From positions 62,001 to 126,000 of the forward strand of contig JAVXUO010002741.1 of NCBI GenBank assembly GCA_033065855.1: a stretch of 64,000 nt of DNA, given 5' to 3'. The translations under genes were made by a program, and so were the position numbers. Below the pieces are notes generated by a model that searched no databases, was not told the origin of the DNA, and was given only the letters and a program-made list of their open reading frames with translations. Shown here in pieces: positions 45,066 through 58,025 of this stretch. Numbering within the stretch: position 1 is the stretch's first letter; every line of letters starts with the position of its first letter. Source of the stretch: Escallonia rubra. Lineage: Eukaryota; Streptophyta; Magnoliopsida; Escalloniales; Escalloniaceae.

Positions 45066-46052
45066 AGGGCTAATTACACCTATGTCCCTGAGGTTAGGGT
45101 ATGATTACAGTCAATGACACTAAGTTTCAAAATATATCAGTCGTGTCTCTCCATCATTTTTCCGTTAAAAAATCGTACATTTTGATGATGTCATCCGTTA
45201 CGTATTTCTAAAATATCAATATTACCTAAGTACAGATTTAAACCCCCATTTTTTGTCTTAAAAAAAATCCTAATTTTTTCAAACTCTCTATTTCTCTCTC
45301 TAACTCCCCTTACATTCTCTCTCTTTCTGTAATTTGTGCGTGTGATTTTGAAGCTATGCAGCCTTGAACCAGCTTCAGGAACTGGGTCAACAGCAACAGC
45401 AAATGGCAAGCCAGCCCTCCTACTTCGATCCTGCGGCGTCGTCCCACGACGACTTCCTCGAGCAAATGCTCTCCACCCTCCCATCGTCGTCATGGCCGGA
45501 CCTCGCCAGTGGGCCCCGACGACTCCGACAGCGTCCCTAAGTTGAACAAGAAGAAGACGTCGGTAGATCGACCGAAAAAATACAAGAAACAGACCAATCG
45601 CGAGCAACGCCGGCTGAGGAAGAAGACGTCGGCTACAGTGCCGGCATGGGTTGTGGATTTGAGGGTGAGTCTAGGTTGTGCAGCGATGCGGGTGAATGGG
45701 GGCAGCCGTGAGTTGTTAAGGGGGCCGGCGATGGGGTGAGGAGGGAGGTGCCGGCGCCAGCGTGGGCAAGGGAGGTGCCGACTGTTTAAAACCCTAATCC
45801 TAAAATAAGATTCATCAGTGTTTCCCTAAAACCCTAATTTGAAAAATTAGGGCTTTGAAACCCCTAATTTGTCAAATTAGAGTTTTGAAACTCTAATTTG
45901 GAAAATTTGAAACCCCAATTTGAAACTGAATGGAACCCTAATTTGAAGAGATAACTGAATGGCATTTAAAAAATTATGTTGTAATTTGTCCAAACTATTG
46001 TCTTTGCCTGTAATTATACCCTAACATCAGAGACATATGTGTAATTAGCCCT
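45066..46052. mobile_element. Gene-capturing TIR element (sibling of 934-1869)
   Basis: Same ends as 934-1869 (AGGGCTAATTACACCTATGT, inverted at the right as ACATATGTGTAATTAGCCCT). TGAAAAA is duplicated on both sides. The cargo at about 45,350-45,780 is GC-rich and includes a piece of a host bHLH gene. No transposase. Confidence 0.8.
45380..45540 (+). pseudogene. Captured bHLH transcription factor fragment
   Basis: The plus frame reads MASQPSYFDPAASSHDDFLE, then QMLSTLPSSSWPDLASG. This matches my memory of the N-terminal region of bHLH66/LRL-type factors, which carry DDFLEQMLS followed by a PSxxW stretch. The bHLH domain itself is absent. A second open piece follows in another frame (KKYKKQTNREQRRLRKK) and ends at a splice-donor-like GTGAGT. 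It sits wholly inside the TIR element. Confidence 0.7.
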
Positions 46053-47300
46053 TGAAAAAATGTTTGATGATACTGCTGAAAATAAAAGCAAATGGAAAAA
46101 TTAAAAGAATGAATCTACGTCTTTATTTTTTAAATCTGTTAAATTGGTTTATAATTAAGATTTGTAATTTTCAAGACCAGATGCTTTGCATTTCATCAAT
46201 AAGAAATGCAGAATACCTAGTATTCAATTGCAATAATCGAACATGTTTTCAGTTCAAATTGACACCATATATAAGCCTTATTTTCTTATTCATATTTTAC
46301 CCTTCTTTTTTTTTCTATTTTTGTTTTTTCAACAATTTATTGTTTGTTTATTGATTTTTCACATATTTCAGTTTCTTTATTTTATTTTTGTTTTTCAGTT
46401 TGTCAATTGGTTAATTGTTTGGTAACCTAAAAATGCAAGGAAAAAAAATCACAGTCCTCATTGACCAGTTCAATATCTAATGTTTATTTCATTTTAACCA
46501 AATTAAAAAGAGAATAATAAATAAATTTCTTTGTTCTGTTTTTCTTTCTCATCACATTTTTTATTTTTCAATGTATAGAATAACTTCATTACCAAATGTT
46601 CTTTCAAAATTTAAAAGGGAGTAATAAAGGAAGGGTAAGAATACAATTGACGTAATTAACGGATGACATAATTGTCCAAAAATAATGTACAACATTCATA
46701 CATTTATAGGTAGCGCGTGCGTGCGCACACGCACATATATATAAATATCTTTTTTGCAACCTAATGTTCATTAAACGCATTACAAAAAAAATAATTAAGG
46801 AAATGTAGGGTTGTCATTGGAATAACTAACGGAGGGTAAAATCGAAAATGATCACAAAATTAGTAATTAATAATAGTATTTATGAAATGGTATGTTTGTT
46901 ACTGGAGTAATCAATGAAGGGCAAAAACCGGATAAAATAATTTACAAGATTCATACTTTTATAAGTAGTATAGATATAGATATAAATATCTATCTTCTAT
47001 ATCTATACTACTTATTAAGGCAAAACATAGTTTCGCATAACATCTCTTTCGTATTATATTCAGACTTATCGTGGTGCAGACAGGTGTCCACATTTAAGAA
47101 CTTTCCTTAATTACCCGTCATTTGAACTTAAAATTGCGATCAATTAAGGGCACAAATGTAAAATATTTTAGCCCACAATCACAAGCTTATAGTTATCTGT
47201 TTAGTTTCTTCATTTTATTGGTAACTATCATCTCCTCTCCGTCGAAGCATCATTCTACAGAATTGGTGAAAAGCCCTGATTGGTGCAATTTAATCAGTAA

Positions 47301-47646
47301 GGTAGTGTTTGGTAACAATTAATTTTTAAGTTTTTTCTCAAGTTTTGTAAACTTGAGAGAAAAACGCGTTTGACACACAATTTTCGTTTTTGAAAATTTC
47401 CATTTTGGAGTTTTGGGTTTTGTTGTGGCCACCCGCAACTATTGCCCCTCCGCCGCCGCAACCACCACTAAAGAAAAAATTCAAAATAAAAATTGGGTAA
47501 TCAAACACCCAAAAGAAAAAACTCAAAATAAAAACTTGATAATCAAACACCAATTTGTTTTTGTATAAAAATGAAAAACTAAAGTGGTTTTGGTTTTTGT
47601 TTTTTTTAAACAGAAAACCCAAACTATAAGTGATTTCAAACATTGC
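47301..47646. mobile_element. MITE with GTTTGGTAAC ends
   Basis: The left end GGTAGTGTTTGGTAACAATT and right end (AGCAATGTTTGAAATCACTT inverted) flank an interior of A/T runs around a CCGCCGCAACCACC core. Family resembles 23,092, 30,148 and 55,940. Confidence 0.55.
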
Positions 47647-48590
47647 TTTCATTCCTTTTTAACCTTCCATACCCCTAATTTTTTAACTTTTGTTATTAAG
47701 ATTATTGACCTATTACTACACCCTTGTTTACTCTCAAATAATGGAACGGCTGGAGACTCATCTGGGTTTGATAGTGTCTGTATAAATGGTGACCCGGTGT
47801 AGGTGTGGTGGTGATTGTGGCTGTGGTCGGCGGTGTTGGGTGGTGAAGGTTAAGACTAAAAGTGGTGGTGGCCGTGGCGATGGCATCAAATTGGTGGTGA
47901 GTGGGTGCAGAGTGAGCAATCAGCGGCGCCACCGTACGTTATCCGCACCCGCGTAATCTCTAACTCGGAGAATCCCGTTTAGAATCAGCACTTCAAGATC
48001 TCCCTGCCCACCTCGCCTCGCAAATGGAGTTCCAAATCAAGGACAACGACTTGTTCTATTTCCGATCACCGCCCGTACGGGTAAATCCCCTAGTGGAACA
48101 CGACATTGCTGCTGATCCCAATTATTCCAGGTTAAAATAGAGTTATTTCCAATGTGGAACGAGGAAGGGGTTACACTGTACCAAGACGTGCGCCTACATC
48201 TTGGTACACTTTTTTGGTGTTACATTGAAGCCTTTTTCCACCTTTGTCGTACCTCGAACAAATTAGGTTATGATTGCCTTGTATACCTTAATTTCTACCC
48301 TTTTTTATGCTTACATACATTGCAACTCATGGATATTGGTGGATTGAATTCTTGTTGTGTTAGATACAGAGTGGCTTTTTAGTTCCTTTACCTACGTTAA
48401 CTAAATCTTTGAATTATCTTCTAACTTATTAGCTTTAACCTGACTAATAGTTATAATGGAGCAGAGCTCAAGTAAAAGTGGTGGTTGTGTTTTCTGTCGA
48501 AGTATGGTAGGAAGCCTGTTCAAAGGTTCCATTTTTTGAGGAAAAAAATTTGGTTGCAACCCCGATTGGAGGAATCTTCATCCTATTCCC

Positions 48591-48850
48591 TATATAGCAA
48601 CAATCAATCGTCGCTAAATGTTTCTAGTGACTATTATTTAATGACGTTAAAAAAGTGTTACTAATAAATGTCGATGAATGTGTTAGACGAAAAGTCACTA
48701 GAAACATTTAACGACTATTCCTTGTATAGCGACAATCAATCGTCTCTAAATGTTTCTAGTGACTATTATTTAGCGACGCTAAAAACATGCTACTAATAGT
48801 TGTCGCTGAAAGTGTTATTCGAAAAGCCTCTAGAAACATTTAACGACTAT
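48591..48850. repeat. Two tandem hairpin-forming units
   Basis: Two copies of a ~130-bp unit. In each, CGTCGCTAAATGTTTCTAGT is mirrored by its near inverse complement AGAAACATTTAACGAC about 70 bp later. It is probably a duplicated MITE. Confidence 0.75.
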
Positions 48851-51041
48851 TATTTATCACTATACACGGGGTTGTAGGAAGGTTCTAAAACCCGGATATG
48901 AGTCAAAGTTTGTTCTTTTTTTAGCAAATCATAAAGAAGGTTAAAAAATGAACTAAGCATGTTCAAACTTATTCATCTGAAAATCTTGGAGATGGATTTG
49001 TCGTTATTTCTTCTTAACAAAGTTGAGATGGATTGGTCGTTAGTTGACTCTTACTATCACGGATCGGAGCTCAAATGACAGTGTAGTAGTACTTTCCGGA
49101 GGTAGTATATTGGGAACCATTTTTTTAGAGGAAATTATGATACAGTTAAAAATAATCAAGAAGATAATATGGATTCGTTGATTATTAAAATGTGATTTTG
49201 CATTACTTAGACGTAGGCTAAAAGTCAGAAATAGGAAAGAAAAAACAATTGCTCACCTTAGCTATTTGTTCTTATATTTTCACATAAATTGTTACGTGTT
49301 CATGTATATGACTACGACTTTGATTAAGATGCTAAACTTATTTGTTAAGTACCTTTTTTAATTATTTGTAAAGTGTCTTTTGGTAGTTTTTAAAGTACTT
49401 GCGGAGAAAGAATATACACATAGCCATATATAAAACCATAGTCATTGTTTGACCAGGCAAGGAAAAAAATTATCCATATTTGTAGGAGAACGAAAAATTT
49501 GACTCAAATTTACATACCTAACAAAGTAGTCTAATGTTTCGACACAGGATGTGCACAACGATACAAGAAGCAACAGAAAGAAACAAAGGACAACATACAT
49601 AAATGCATGAGAATGTTCTAGATACTTATGTGTATATGTTTAGACTTGATATATATAAATTTAGATCCAGAGACACCTTTTTTGGGTTATGTTACATTAT
49701 ATTTGTTTTCCAAAATTTTCCTTGAAGTTGGATACATAATTCCTTTGGGAGGATATATACAATTAAGTTGTGCAAGCATCGCATGTGCCTAGCAGCTAAA
49801 TATAAAATGATATATCGTTCCTTGACTTGGTACGAAGTAAAAAATTATCCAGATCTGCCTACGATGAAAAGTTTGCGCCAAATTCAAAACTTATATGTGA
49901 ATAAGGTAGTAACGTTTTTATGTGTGTACCATATTTATAGGGCTGTGGCTGAAACTTGGAGAAAACAATAGAAGAAGTAATGGAAAGGAAATAAGGGCCG
50001 CATTTTTTATACGTGCAAATAATGTTTATGCTTACTATCTGATGTGTAGATTTGAATAGACATCCTTCGTTTTTTGTGATGTTATTAGCTTATCTGTTCT
50101 TTTGACTTATATGAAGTGTCGTGTAAAAGTTATGTTAAGAGTGAAACAATAAATGAGTCGCGCACGCATTGCGCGGGCACGACAACTCGTACTACATATA
50201 TAGGAAAAACTTTTTTTAGTGTAATACTTATTTGATGTTACATAACTAACTATTTAAAATTGTGACACTTGACACGGAAAAAAAAATTCTTAGAAAATGA
50301 CACAAAATAAAAATATGAAATAGTAAATAACTACCCTAAGGACATGTTTGACAATCACATTTTAAAACACTTATATATTATGTTTGATTTTTTACAAGTT
50401 TCAAATAACTTTATTGTTGCACATGGGGCCATTCAAAATTCATTACAAAATATAGTCAACATATATATTATAAATGCCAAGCTTGCTTTTATGAAAATAT
50501 CAAATTACTAACTTCTTTTTTGCACAAGCATTGCGTGTGCCACGATAACGACCTATTTAGAATGTATTGTGTGTGTGTGTGTCTATATATATATAGAAAA
50601 AATAACACAAAATAATTTTTTTTATTGTAAATAACTACTTATAAGGACATGTTTACTTTCAATAATCTAAAATTCTCTTTAGCGAATGTGATAATAAACA
50701 TTTATTCGTGATCCATGATTTTTTAATTTTTTTTAACAAAATTCATATCATTAACTTTAGATTTACGCACGCATCGCGTGTGCCACGTTGACTTATCAAA
50801 AATTAAAAGAAAACATAAAAGATGATTTTGGGGACTTTCAATCTTCAAACCTGGACTTCACTTGTTTCCTCATTTTAATGTTTTTACATGTGTTATCACG
50901 ACTCTTTGCTCCCGACAGTTTTGTTGGTTATTTTTTTCACTTATGCACGATGTACATCAATTTTTTATTTTTTTTGTAATAAGAGAATTACATTGATAAA
51001 AATAAAGAATACATGGAGTACCGTTTTGTAGCCTCATGGGC

Positions 51042-51830
51042 TTACAGATACCATTTCGAGCATAAAGTAAGCATGAGAATAAAATTACTAATAGAAAGTA
51101 GCAAATAATTAGTAAGGAAACTATCCACGAGTGACTCCATAAAAAACTTCATCATATCTGAAGATCCTCGGCTGCGCAAGGTGTCACATACCCAATCTTG
51201 GTAAATGGATATGCGAGTCTGGCAGGCAAAATGAGCTAAGGATCGTGCTTCCGTCAGGGCGTGTGATCCGGCCCTGTGGATACTATACTGATGAAATTGA
51301 GTCGAAAGATGGCAAAAGTAATAGAGAATAGGTGCCATCGTATCCAGAATATCTTCAGATCCTGACATCTGATGTAAGAGAAAGTGAGATATAGTTAGTA
51401 CACGAATATGTAAGAATTTCTGTTTCAATGCCCATTGTTATGTAAGAAGCAGGCAATGTGACAAAGCAATATAGTGATCAGACGAGCTAATAGAGAGTGC
51501 TGCCGATCCACATCGCTTATTTTTGGTGTAGCATACTAGACCAAAGTCGGCCCGTAGTTTCTGCTGGTCAAAACAAGTATGGATGATCATGTTAACCGGT
51601 GCAGATTCTATGCAAGGGCAAGGTATATGACTAGAGTGCAAAGAGATTGGCGCAGAGGGTGTAGGGGAACAAATAGTCATAGTCATTGGTGAGCAGTTCG
51701 GTTGTGGCAATTTTCGAGGCGATGAGGGTAGTTTATGAGAGTATTGAGAGATGTTATTAGTTAGCTGACATATATGTCGCATCACAGCTATAGGTTGAAA
51801 GGGAAGATGCACGTCATATTGAGCATCCAT
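51042..51830 (-). pseudogene. RNase H-like (RVT_3-type) coding fossil
   Basis: One minus-strand frame runs about 260 codons with a single break. It reads RADFGLVCYTKNKRCGSAA, then SSDHYIALSHCLLL, and later SHALTEARSLAHFACQTR and IYQDWVCDTL. This resembles the RNase H-like domain found at the end of plant non-LTR elements and in related host ORFs. It may be the tail of an old LINE copy. No reverse transcriptase is seen beside it. Confidence 0.5.
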
Positions 51831-52576
51831 TATTGTTTAAAGGGTGGGTGATACTGTGTATTCATCTTTGTACCATGTTTTGACATAACATCTAAACAGC
51901 GTATGTATGAGGGAGTTCATTTTTTTTTTCCAAAGTATGACATAACATCTAAACAGCGTATGGAAATTTACGTGGACGAATTCACCAAAACATGTGTGTG
52001 TCTGTCTGCCTTTCAACCTCTAAACCAAATAAGATCTCTTTTCTGACATGCCAAAAGATCTGACCACAAACTTATAATAAGAATGTCTTACGACTAACCC
52101 CCAAAAAAAACTTTAATTAAAAAGGCGTTATTGTGTTTTTATCAAGCATCCCAACACAGATGACATTATTATTTTCAAAGTTTTTGGAAGTTGTATGCAA
52201 GAACTATGACTGTCTCATCCGCAACAAGTGTACGTCAGTCACTTATAATAAGTAAACAATTGCATGTTAAAAGCATTTATGTTTCACATAACAAGAATAC
52301 CATTGTTACTATCTATTATTATCGCTATTCTTCCGTTCAGCCAAAAAAAAAAAAAACCCAAAGAACTAGCAGTGTTATTCATCAATTGCTAATACAAGAT
52401 GAGCACATTAAGAAAGGGTCACTGTCATATTTATATGTATTTGTTTATAGCTAGGCTAGACTAGCTGGATACATGCAACATTATTGTTTAATTATAGATA
52501 AATAAAATTGGAGTAGACATGCATTCCTCCCTTATCCAACTTGTCCCTGCCCTCCTTACACAATTATTCCCTCCCA

Positions 52577-52681
52577 CACACACACACACACACACAAGGA
52601 TTCCCACAATTTCCTGTGTCACCATCATTAATGGAGGCCTACCTCTCAACTCCAACAATTATTATTATTATTATTATTATA
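52577..52681. repeat. CA and ATT microsatellites
   Basis: (CA)n at about 52,577-52,596 and (ATT)n at about 52,659-52,681. Confidence 0.9.
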
Positions 52682-53309
52682 CACAAAACAAATGCAAACC
52701 CAACCCAGATGTATATATATCATCTCTCAATATAATTCTTATAATCCCCTTCCTCTCTCCCTTTGTAGCTATAGATAGATAGATCAGAGTTGACAAAAAC
52801 CCAACAAACCACTTCCTTTTTTTTTTTGTATAGAATAGCATATATAGCATGCTTCCGCACTATGTGTCTGCCTTAATGCGAGTTGCTGTGTGAAATTTCC
52901 TTCCATGTCCTTTCTCCTGTCACTGCTTCTGTTTCTGCCCCATGACATGTCCTGCATTTACTAAAACACCACTGCAATGCAATTAAAGCCATTGCTACTC
53001 TTTTTTTTCTTTCTTTGGCTTAAAAATGAACACTGCATTGCAATATACATACATCATTGTACGATTTGAACTCCCATATGGTTAAAATGTGTACTTCACC
53101 TGCTCACACTTATAAAAGTTACGCACACAAACATAAACGTCCAAGTTACCGGTGTGTGAGTGAAAACTACGATTTTTTTTTGGAAAAGACAGTCTTGCCC
53201 TAGCCCTTTAATTATACAAATCACTTGATGTATAACATACTTAAAGGACTGACCACATTTTTTATTAGTTGCAACTAGAGGATAAGCCACTTGTGTTTAT
53301 TCCGGAAGC

Positions 53310-53645
53310 TGTGAATTATGGTGGCAATGGATCGTGGTGGGGGATCGAGGTATGTTGGCAGTTTGTGGTGGGGGATATGGTAGGTCTGAAGGTGGTATGT
53401 GTCGTGGTGTGCTAGTTGTGGCCATGTGGTGGTGGATACAACATTTTTTCTTTGGCGGTGGGGGCTGGGCGGTGGGTGGGCGATTGGTGGTGGTTGGTGG
53501 TCGAAGGGGTTCAAGTCGTGGTGTGGTGTTGGGTGTGGTATTGTGGTGGCCGGGTATGGCAGTGTTGTTTGGTGGTGGGTGATGCGGTGTCGTGGTGGGT
53601 GGGGCAGTGTGGTGGAGGAGGTGGTATGCGGCGGTGGGTGAGATG
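53310..53645. repeat. GGT/GTG-rich low-complexity tract
   Basis: Strand-biased G+T DNA with many GGTGG words. Open frames of Gly/Val/Trp here are composition artefacts. No tight repeat unit seen. Confidence 0.7.
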
Positions 53646-53879
53646 TGGTGATTTTGCCATATTAAAACTCATTAGTCATTTTGTCATATTAAAACTGATT
53701 TTTAATACACTCTATGCAAACATCATTAATAGGTTAAAGCCAATTTTGCTAAAAACAACTCAAAGTCGATTATCAGACATAATTATATTTATGATTAACT
53801 TAAAATTTGCTTTTGAAAATCAATTCTCAAATGGGCTCTTAATTAGTTTCGGAGAATTACCAAGTTGCATCACATGAAT

Positions 53880-55930
53880 AAGTAGCCGGCCATTAAATGC
53901 CACTTTAAATCTTCATACACTATTTTGTCATTTTTTCATACTAAACCTATTTTTAGCACTTTTTATTCAAACATCTTCTACAACTTTAAAGTGATTCTTC
54001 TTAAAAATACTTTAGAGCTGATTTTAGAAGATTTTGATTTACTAAGAAATCTCTTTTGAGAACTAATCTCAATGACCTCTTAGCGATGCTTCTTGGTGTG
54101 GCACCCTACTTTTACAACCCGGGATTTAAATTTTTCACTACAACGGGGTTTGACATTTGTCACTAACAGTAACAAGACTTAAATCGTGTCGAAAGCAACA
54201 ATATTTTTAGTAATCCATTTTTTAATTCTGGCAAAAAAACCCAATAATAACTTGTATGACAGTTTTTTTAGACTAACACAAATTGCAAGTTTATTAGGAG
54301 CTGCTACTATAAGCAAAACCAAACAAAACTACGCATTTCCGACTCTCAAAGCATTCTCATAAAGATAACAGAGGCATCCCAACTTTGGTCTAATTTTGGT
54401 TGTTCTAATAACATAATTCATTGTGATCTAAGTTTTTTATCACTGCAGTAGAGAACCAGTCCATTATCCCAATTATATGGTAACTTTCAAAGAAATGAAC
54501 ATGAATTACAAAAGATCTGTATCTCATGGCCATCAGTTATTGGTATTTGTACATTCTTACAAGTTGGGTAAAGCCAATTTGTAGTTACATTGTAATGTGC
54601 CATCAGAAGACCCCATGACACAGTAACAAGGCATATTATATGTATGAAAGGCCAAAAAGGAGAATTAGGTCCTTGTCTTCTACAGTTGTTTGTGTTCTCT
54701 TTCTATAATAATAGTTGATGACTCTAAGAGCCGTATGGAGACTGCACTTTCACAACCAAGTCTTAAGGTCCCTTTTAGGTTCCACTAAAAAATTGAAAGT
54801 GGACATGCTAGTTTCGATCCTAGTGAAAAGGCTACAAACTTGTGATTTGCAATATATAGAAGTTGGAATTTTGTCCGTAATCGATTGTTAGCTAAACTAT
54901 TTGATCATATGTAAATTTACTCCATCACCACAGTATAGTAGGTCGCTATCGTTTGCCAGCTAAACCACCCAACACCACTACCTCAACCGCCACCAATCCC
55001 TTCGTTTTCACCCTTAACGATGTCATCACAAATCGCTCTCAACGCTGTCACTCCATGAATATGACCACTTGTCCGTGACTACATCCACCATGCCACTGTT
55101 GTGGAGCAACTTTGTGTTCAAGGCTTCAAGCACAAGTTCATATCATGGTTACCACAAATGTGAACTTTCTTATGGAGAGCGAAGTGGGGGAGTTTATACG
55201 AGGTAAGAATCAAATCAACCAACATATGTAAAAAAATGATGAGCTTGAATGCACTAGATAGAGAGTGACTGACAACTGAACTTGGTGGAATATGACACTT
55301 TCTTACTATTGGAGAATAGTAAACATCACACCGATTTTATATTTTTTGGATTTTTGGTTGATAAGAAAATAAGGGAAGAAGAGTGAATAAGCTGTTTTAG
55401 TTTGTATTAAGAAATACAGTAAAACAAGCAAAGACTTGCACCAACCCTAGCATCGCTCCGACAACTGAGCGATCTAACAGAAAAAAGGGTATGGGGGCTC
55501 AGGTTTAGGTATAGTTGGTTGTACGTGTGAGCGAAGGTTTTTGGGTCCGTCATAAGTGGCCTCAGAATGAGTCTCATTTTGTGTATGAATGTTAGAAAAC
55601 TTGGGCAATATCAATGCATTTTTTGAAACTCCTTTGACGGCGAGCTTCAGGGGGTACTGTATGTGAGGAAGTCACAAAGAGCCGTTGTAGCATGCGGGAT
55701 GCTAGCGCAAGATGAAATTTAACGAAATTATTTTATCCCTCTTACAAGGGTGCAAGAAAATAGGCGTAGTAACTATCACATTGTCAATTGCGTGGACATC
55801 TAGTGCAGGGGATTAGGGTTAAAAATAATCTTGTCAAAAAAAAAATTAACTTTATGACAAATTCACTTCTTGAAAAATAAAAAAATTCAGTTTATTGCAA
55901 TAAATGCATTTTTTTTGTTCAAACTCAATC
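53880..55930. other. Intergenic DNA, no supported gene
   Basis: AT-rich sequence with short open frames only. I see no domain, RNA gene or well-bounded element. Confidence 0.5.
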
Positions 55931-55939
55931 CTCTACTAA

Positions 55940-56646
55940 GGGTTCGTTTGACAAAATTTTTTTTTTGGTTTTCAGTTTTTAAAGAGCAGTTTTTTAAAGA
56001 GCAGCTTAATTTTTTTTTTTTATAAAAACAAGTGGGTGTTTGATAACCCCTTTTTTTTTGAGGTTTTTTTTTTTGGTGTTTGGTAACCCTTTTTATTTTG
56101 ACTTTTTTTTTTTTGGTGGTTTGCGGTGGCGGTGGTGGGGTGCAGCGGTGGTGGCCGGTGGTGGTGGTGGTGGTGGTGGCCGGCGGCCGGAGGTGGCTGC
56201 CAGCAGTCGCCGGCGGCCGGAGGTGGCTGCCGGCAGTCGCCGGCGGCCGGAGGTGGCTGCCGGCAGTCGCCGGCGGCCGGAGGTGGCTGCCGGCGGTGGT
56301 CGCCGGCGGCCGGAGGTGGTGGCCGGTGGTGGTGGCCGGTGGTGGTGGTGGTGGCCGGCGGCCGGAGGTGGCTGCCGGTAGTCTCCGGCGGTGGTCGCCG
56401 GCGGCCGGCGGTGGTCGCCTGAGGTGGCTGCCGGCGGTGGGAGGGTGGTGGTGGTGGTCTAAGAAAAAAAAACCAAAAGTGAAAAAAAAACCAGTTTCTG
56501 GAGTTTTTTTTTTCACTCTTTTTTACTCTTCAGTTTAAAAACTGGTTTTTAAACTGAAAAAAAAAATGGTTACCAAACGCTCCTTTTTTTTTCAGTTTTT
56601 AAAAATTGAAAAAAAAAAGAGGAAATTTTTTTTGTCAAACTAGGCC
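55940..56646. mobile_element. PIF-like TIR element carrying a 30-bp minisatellite
   Basis: Ends GGGTTCGTTTGACAAAAT and inverted GGCCTAGTTTGACAAAA are flanked by TAA. The core (about 56,160-56,430) is a minisatellite of the unit GGAGGTGGCTGCCGGCAGTC + GCCGGCGGCC repeated about four times, then decayed. The long open frames on both strands are repeat artefacts. Confidence 0.8.
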
Positions 56647-57099
56647 TAAATCTAGCCTTTTGTAGTTAAGGCTAGCTCAATCGCAAAAGCACAATTTGCT
56701 TTTGCCAAAGCACAGTGGTTGTGTCACCTGCTCGAAGCTGTTTTGATAGGCAGACCTAAATGTCAAAGCAAGTTGTAAAGTCCGCACATTGACCGAAAGT
56801 TTTGCTTTTCTCTAAAAACAACTTTTATATGATGGCCTTAACTTCTTCTAAGAATCTCACATGCTTTTGCTAGAAAGATCTGCCAAGTATTTTAGTCTAA
56901 TCGGTAATTACACTCACTCAGCACTCCTAAAGTTTATCACACAGCTCCTCTTATCCGTTCCTTGTGGTTCGTAATTTGTTTAAGCAAAGCTCCACCCCGC
57001 TAAGGATCCATGAATAGAAGTTAGGGCATTAAACATGTTTTTGTGATCTACTAAAATTGCCCTAGCGATGTCTTCCCTTTGTGTTAGCCACTACCGGTG

Positions 57100-57840
57100 A
57101 AGCCCACACACAGTTGAACCACCACCGACGCACCAATATCCCCACACACAGTTGAACCACCACCGACGCACCAATATCCTTCTTCACGTATCCAAACACC
57201 ATCCCACCACTAAACTCCACCCCAAACACCAATGCTCATCAATCACACACTCTGACGACCGCCGCCGACACACCCTTATCCCTCTCCATGTATCCAAACA
57301 CCTTCCCACTGCCAAAATTCCATCCCTAAACACCACTGCCCAATGCCCATCACAAACACACACATACACGCCTGCAACCCCCCCCCCCCCCAACACACAC
57401 ACACACACACACACACACCAGTGAACCACCACCGGCGCACCCTTAGCCTTCTCTGCCTATCCAAACACCATCCCACCCCAAAATCAATACCTAAACATCA
57501 TTGCCCCCCCACACACATATGCATGCATGCGCGCGCGCGCACATACACACAAATACATATCACACAGACCAGCGACCATGAGGACATCACCCAAACACCC
57601 ACACACACAAATACATATCACACAGACCAGCGGCCATGAGGACATCACCCAAACACCCACACCCACACACACATATAGCGGCAAGCACCTTCTACCCATC
57701 CCCTCTACACCAATAGTAGCCACATCCTTTCGATCTCACAAACGCACAAGCAGCATAGACCCACCACCTACCATCACCACCACCGTTGAAACACCCCCCA
57801 TTGCCACCAAAGACCATACCCCTTAACACTGCCGCTAGAC
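57100..57840. repeat. CCA/CA-rich minisatellite region
   Basis: Repeated GTTGAACCACCACCGACGCA units near 57,110-57,180, a (CA)n tract at about 57,393-57,418, and two 58-bp units containing ACATATCACACAGACCAGCG at 57,541-57,660. Confidence 0.8.
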
Positions 57841-58025
57841 ACCACCACTAATCACAATACACACAAACCTAAGCAAAATTGGATTTATTTATGAAGAGCA
57901 ATTTTGGGTTTAGTTTTTTAGGACATATTAGGAAATTGGTTGATTTATGATTGCCCTTGTGAATGTGTGGATGTTGTGGTGTAGGCCAGCAGTGATGGGT
58001 TCGTCTATGGTGGTCGTGGTGGTCG

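Larger units (their letters stand above)
46690..50200. mobile_element. Helitron-like remnants
   Basis: TCTATACTACTTATTAAGGC at about 46,999-47,020 looks like a plant Helitron 5' end, and its inverse (TATAAGTAGTATAGATA) lies just to the left, at 46,960. A 3'-end-like GCATTGCGCGGGCACGACAA is at about 50,165-50,190. Similar GCATTGCG-type words recur near 46,713, 50,528 and 50,767. No Rep/helicase gene is seen. Boundaries are uncertain. Confidence 0.4.

Noticed and set aside
56040-56538. Overlapping open frames of 98-209 codons on both strands
   Set aside because: They come from a 30-bp minisatellite without stop codons in several frames; composition is Gly/Trp/Arg or Pro/His only.
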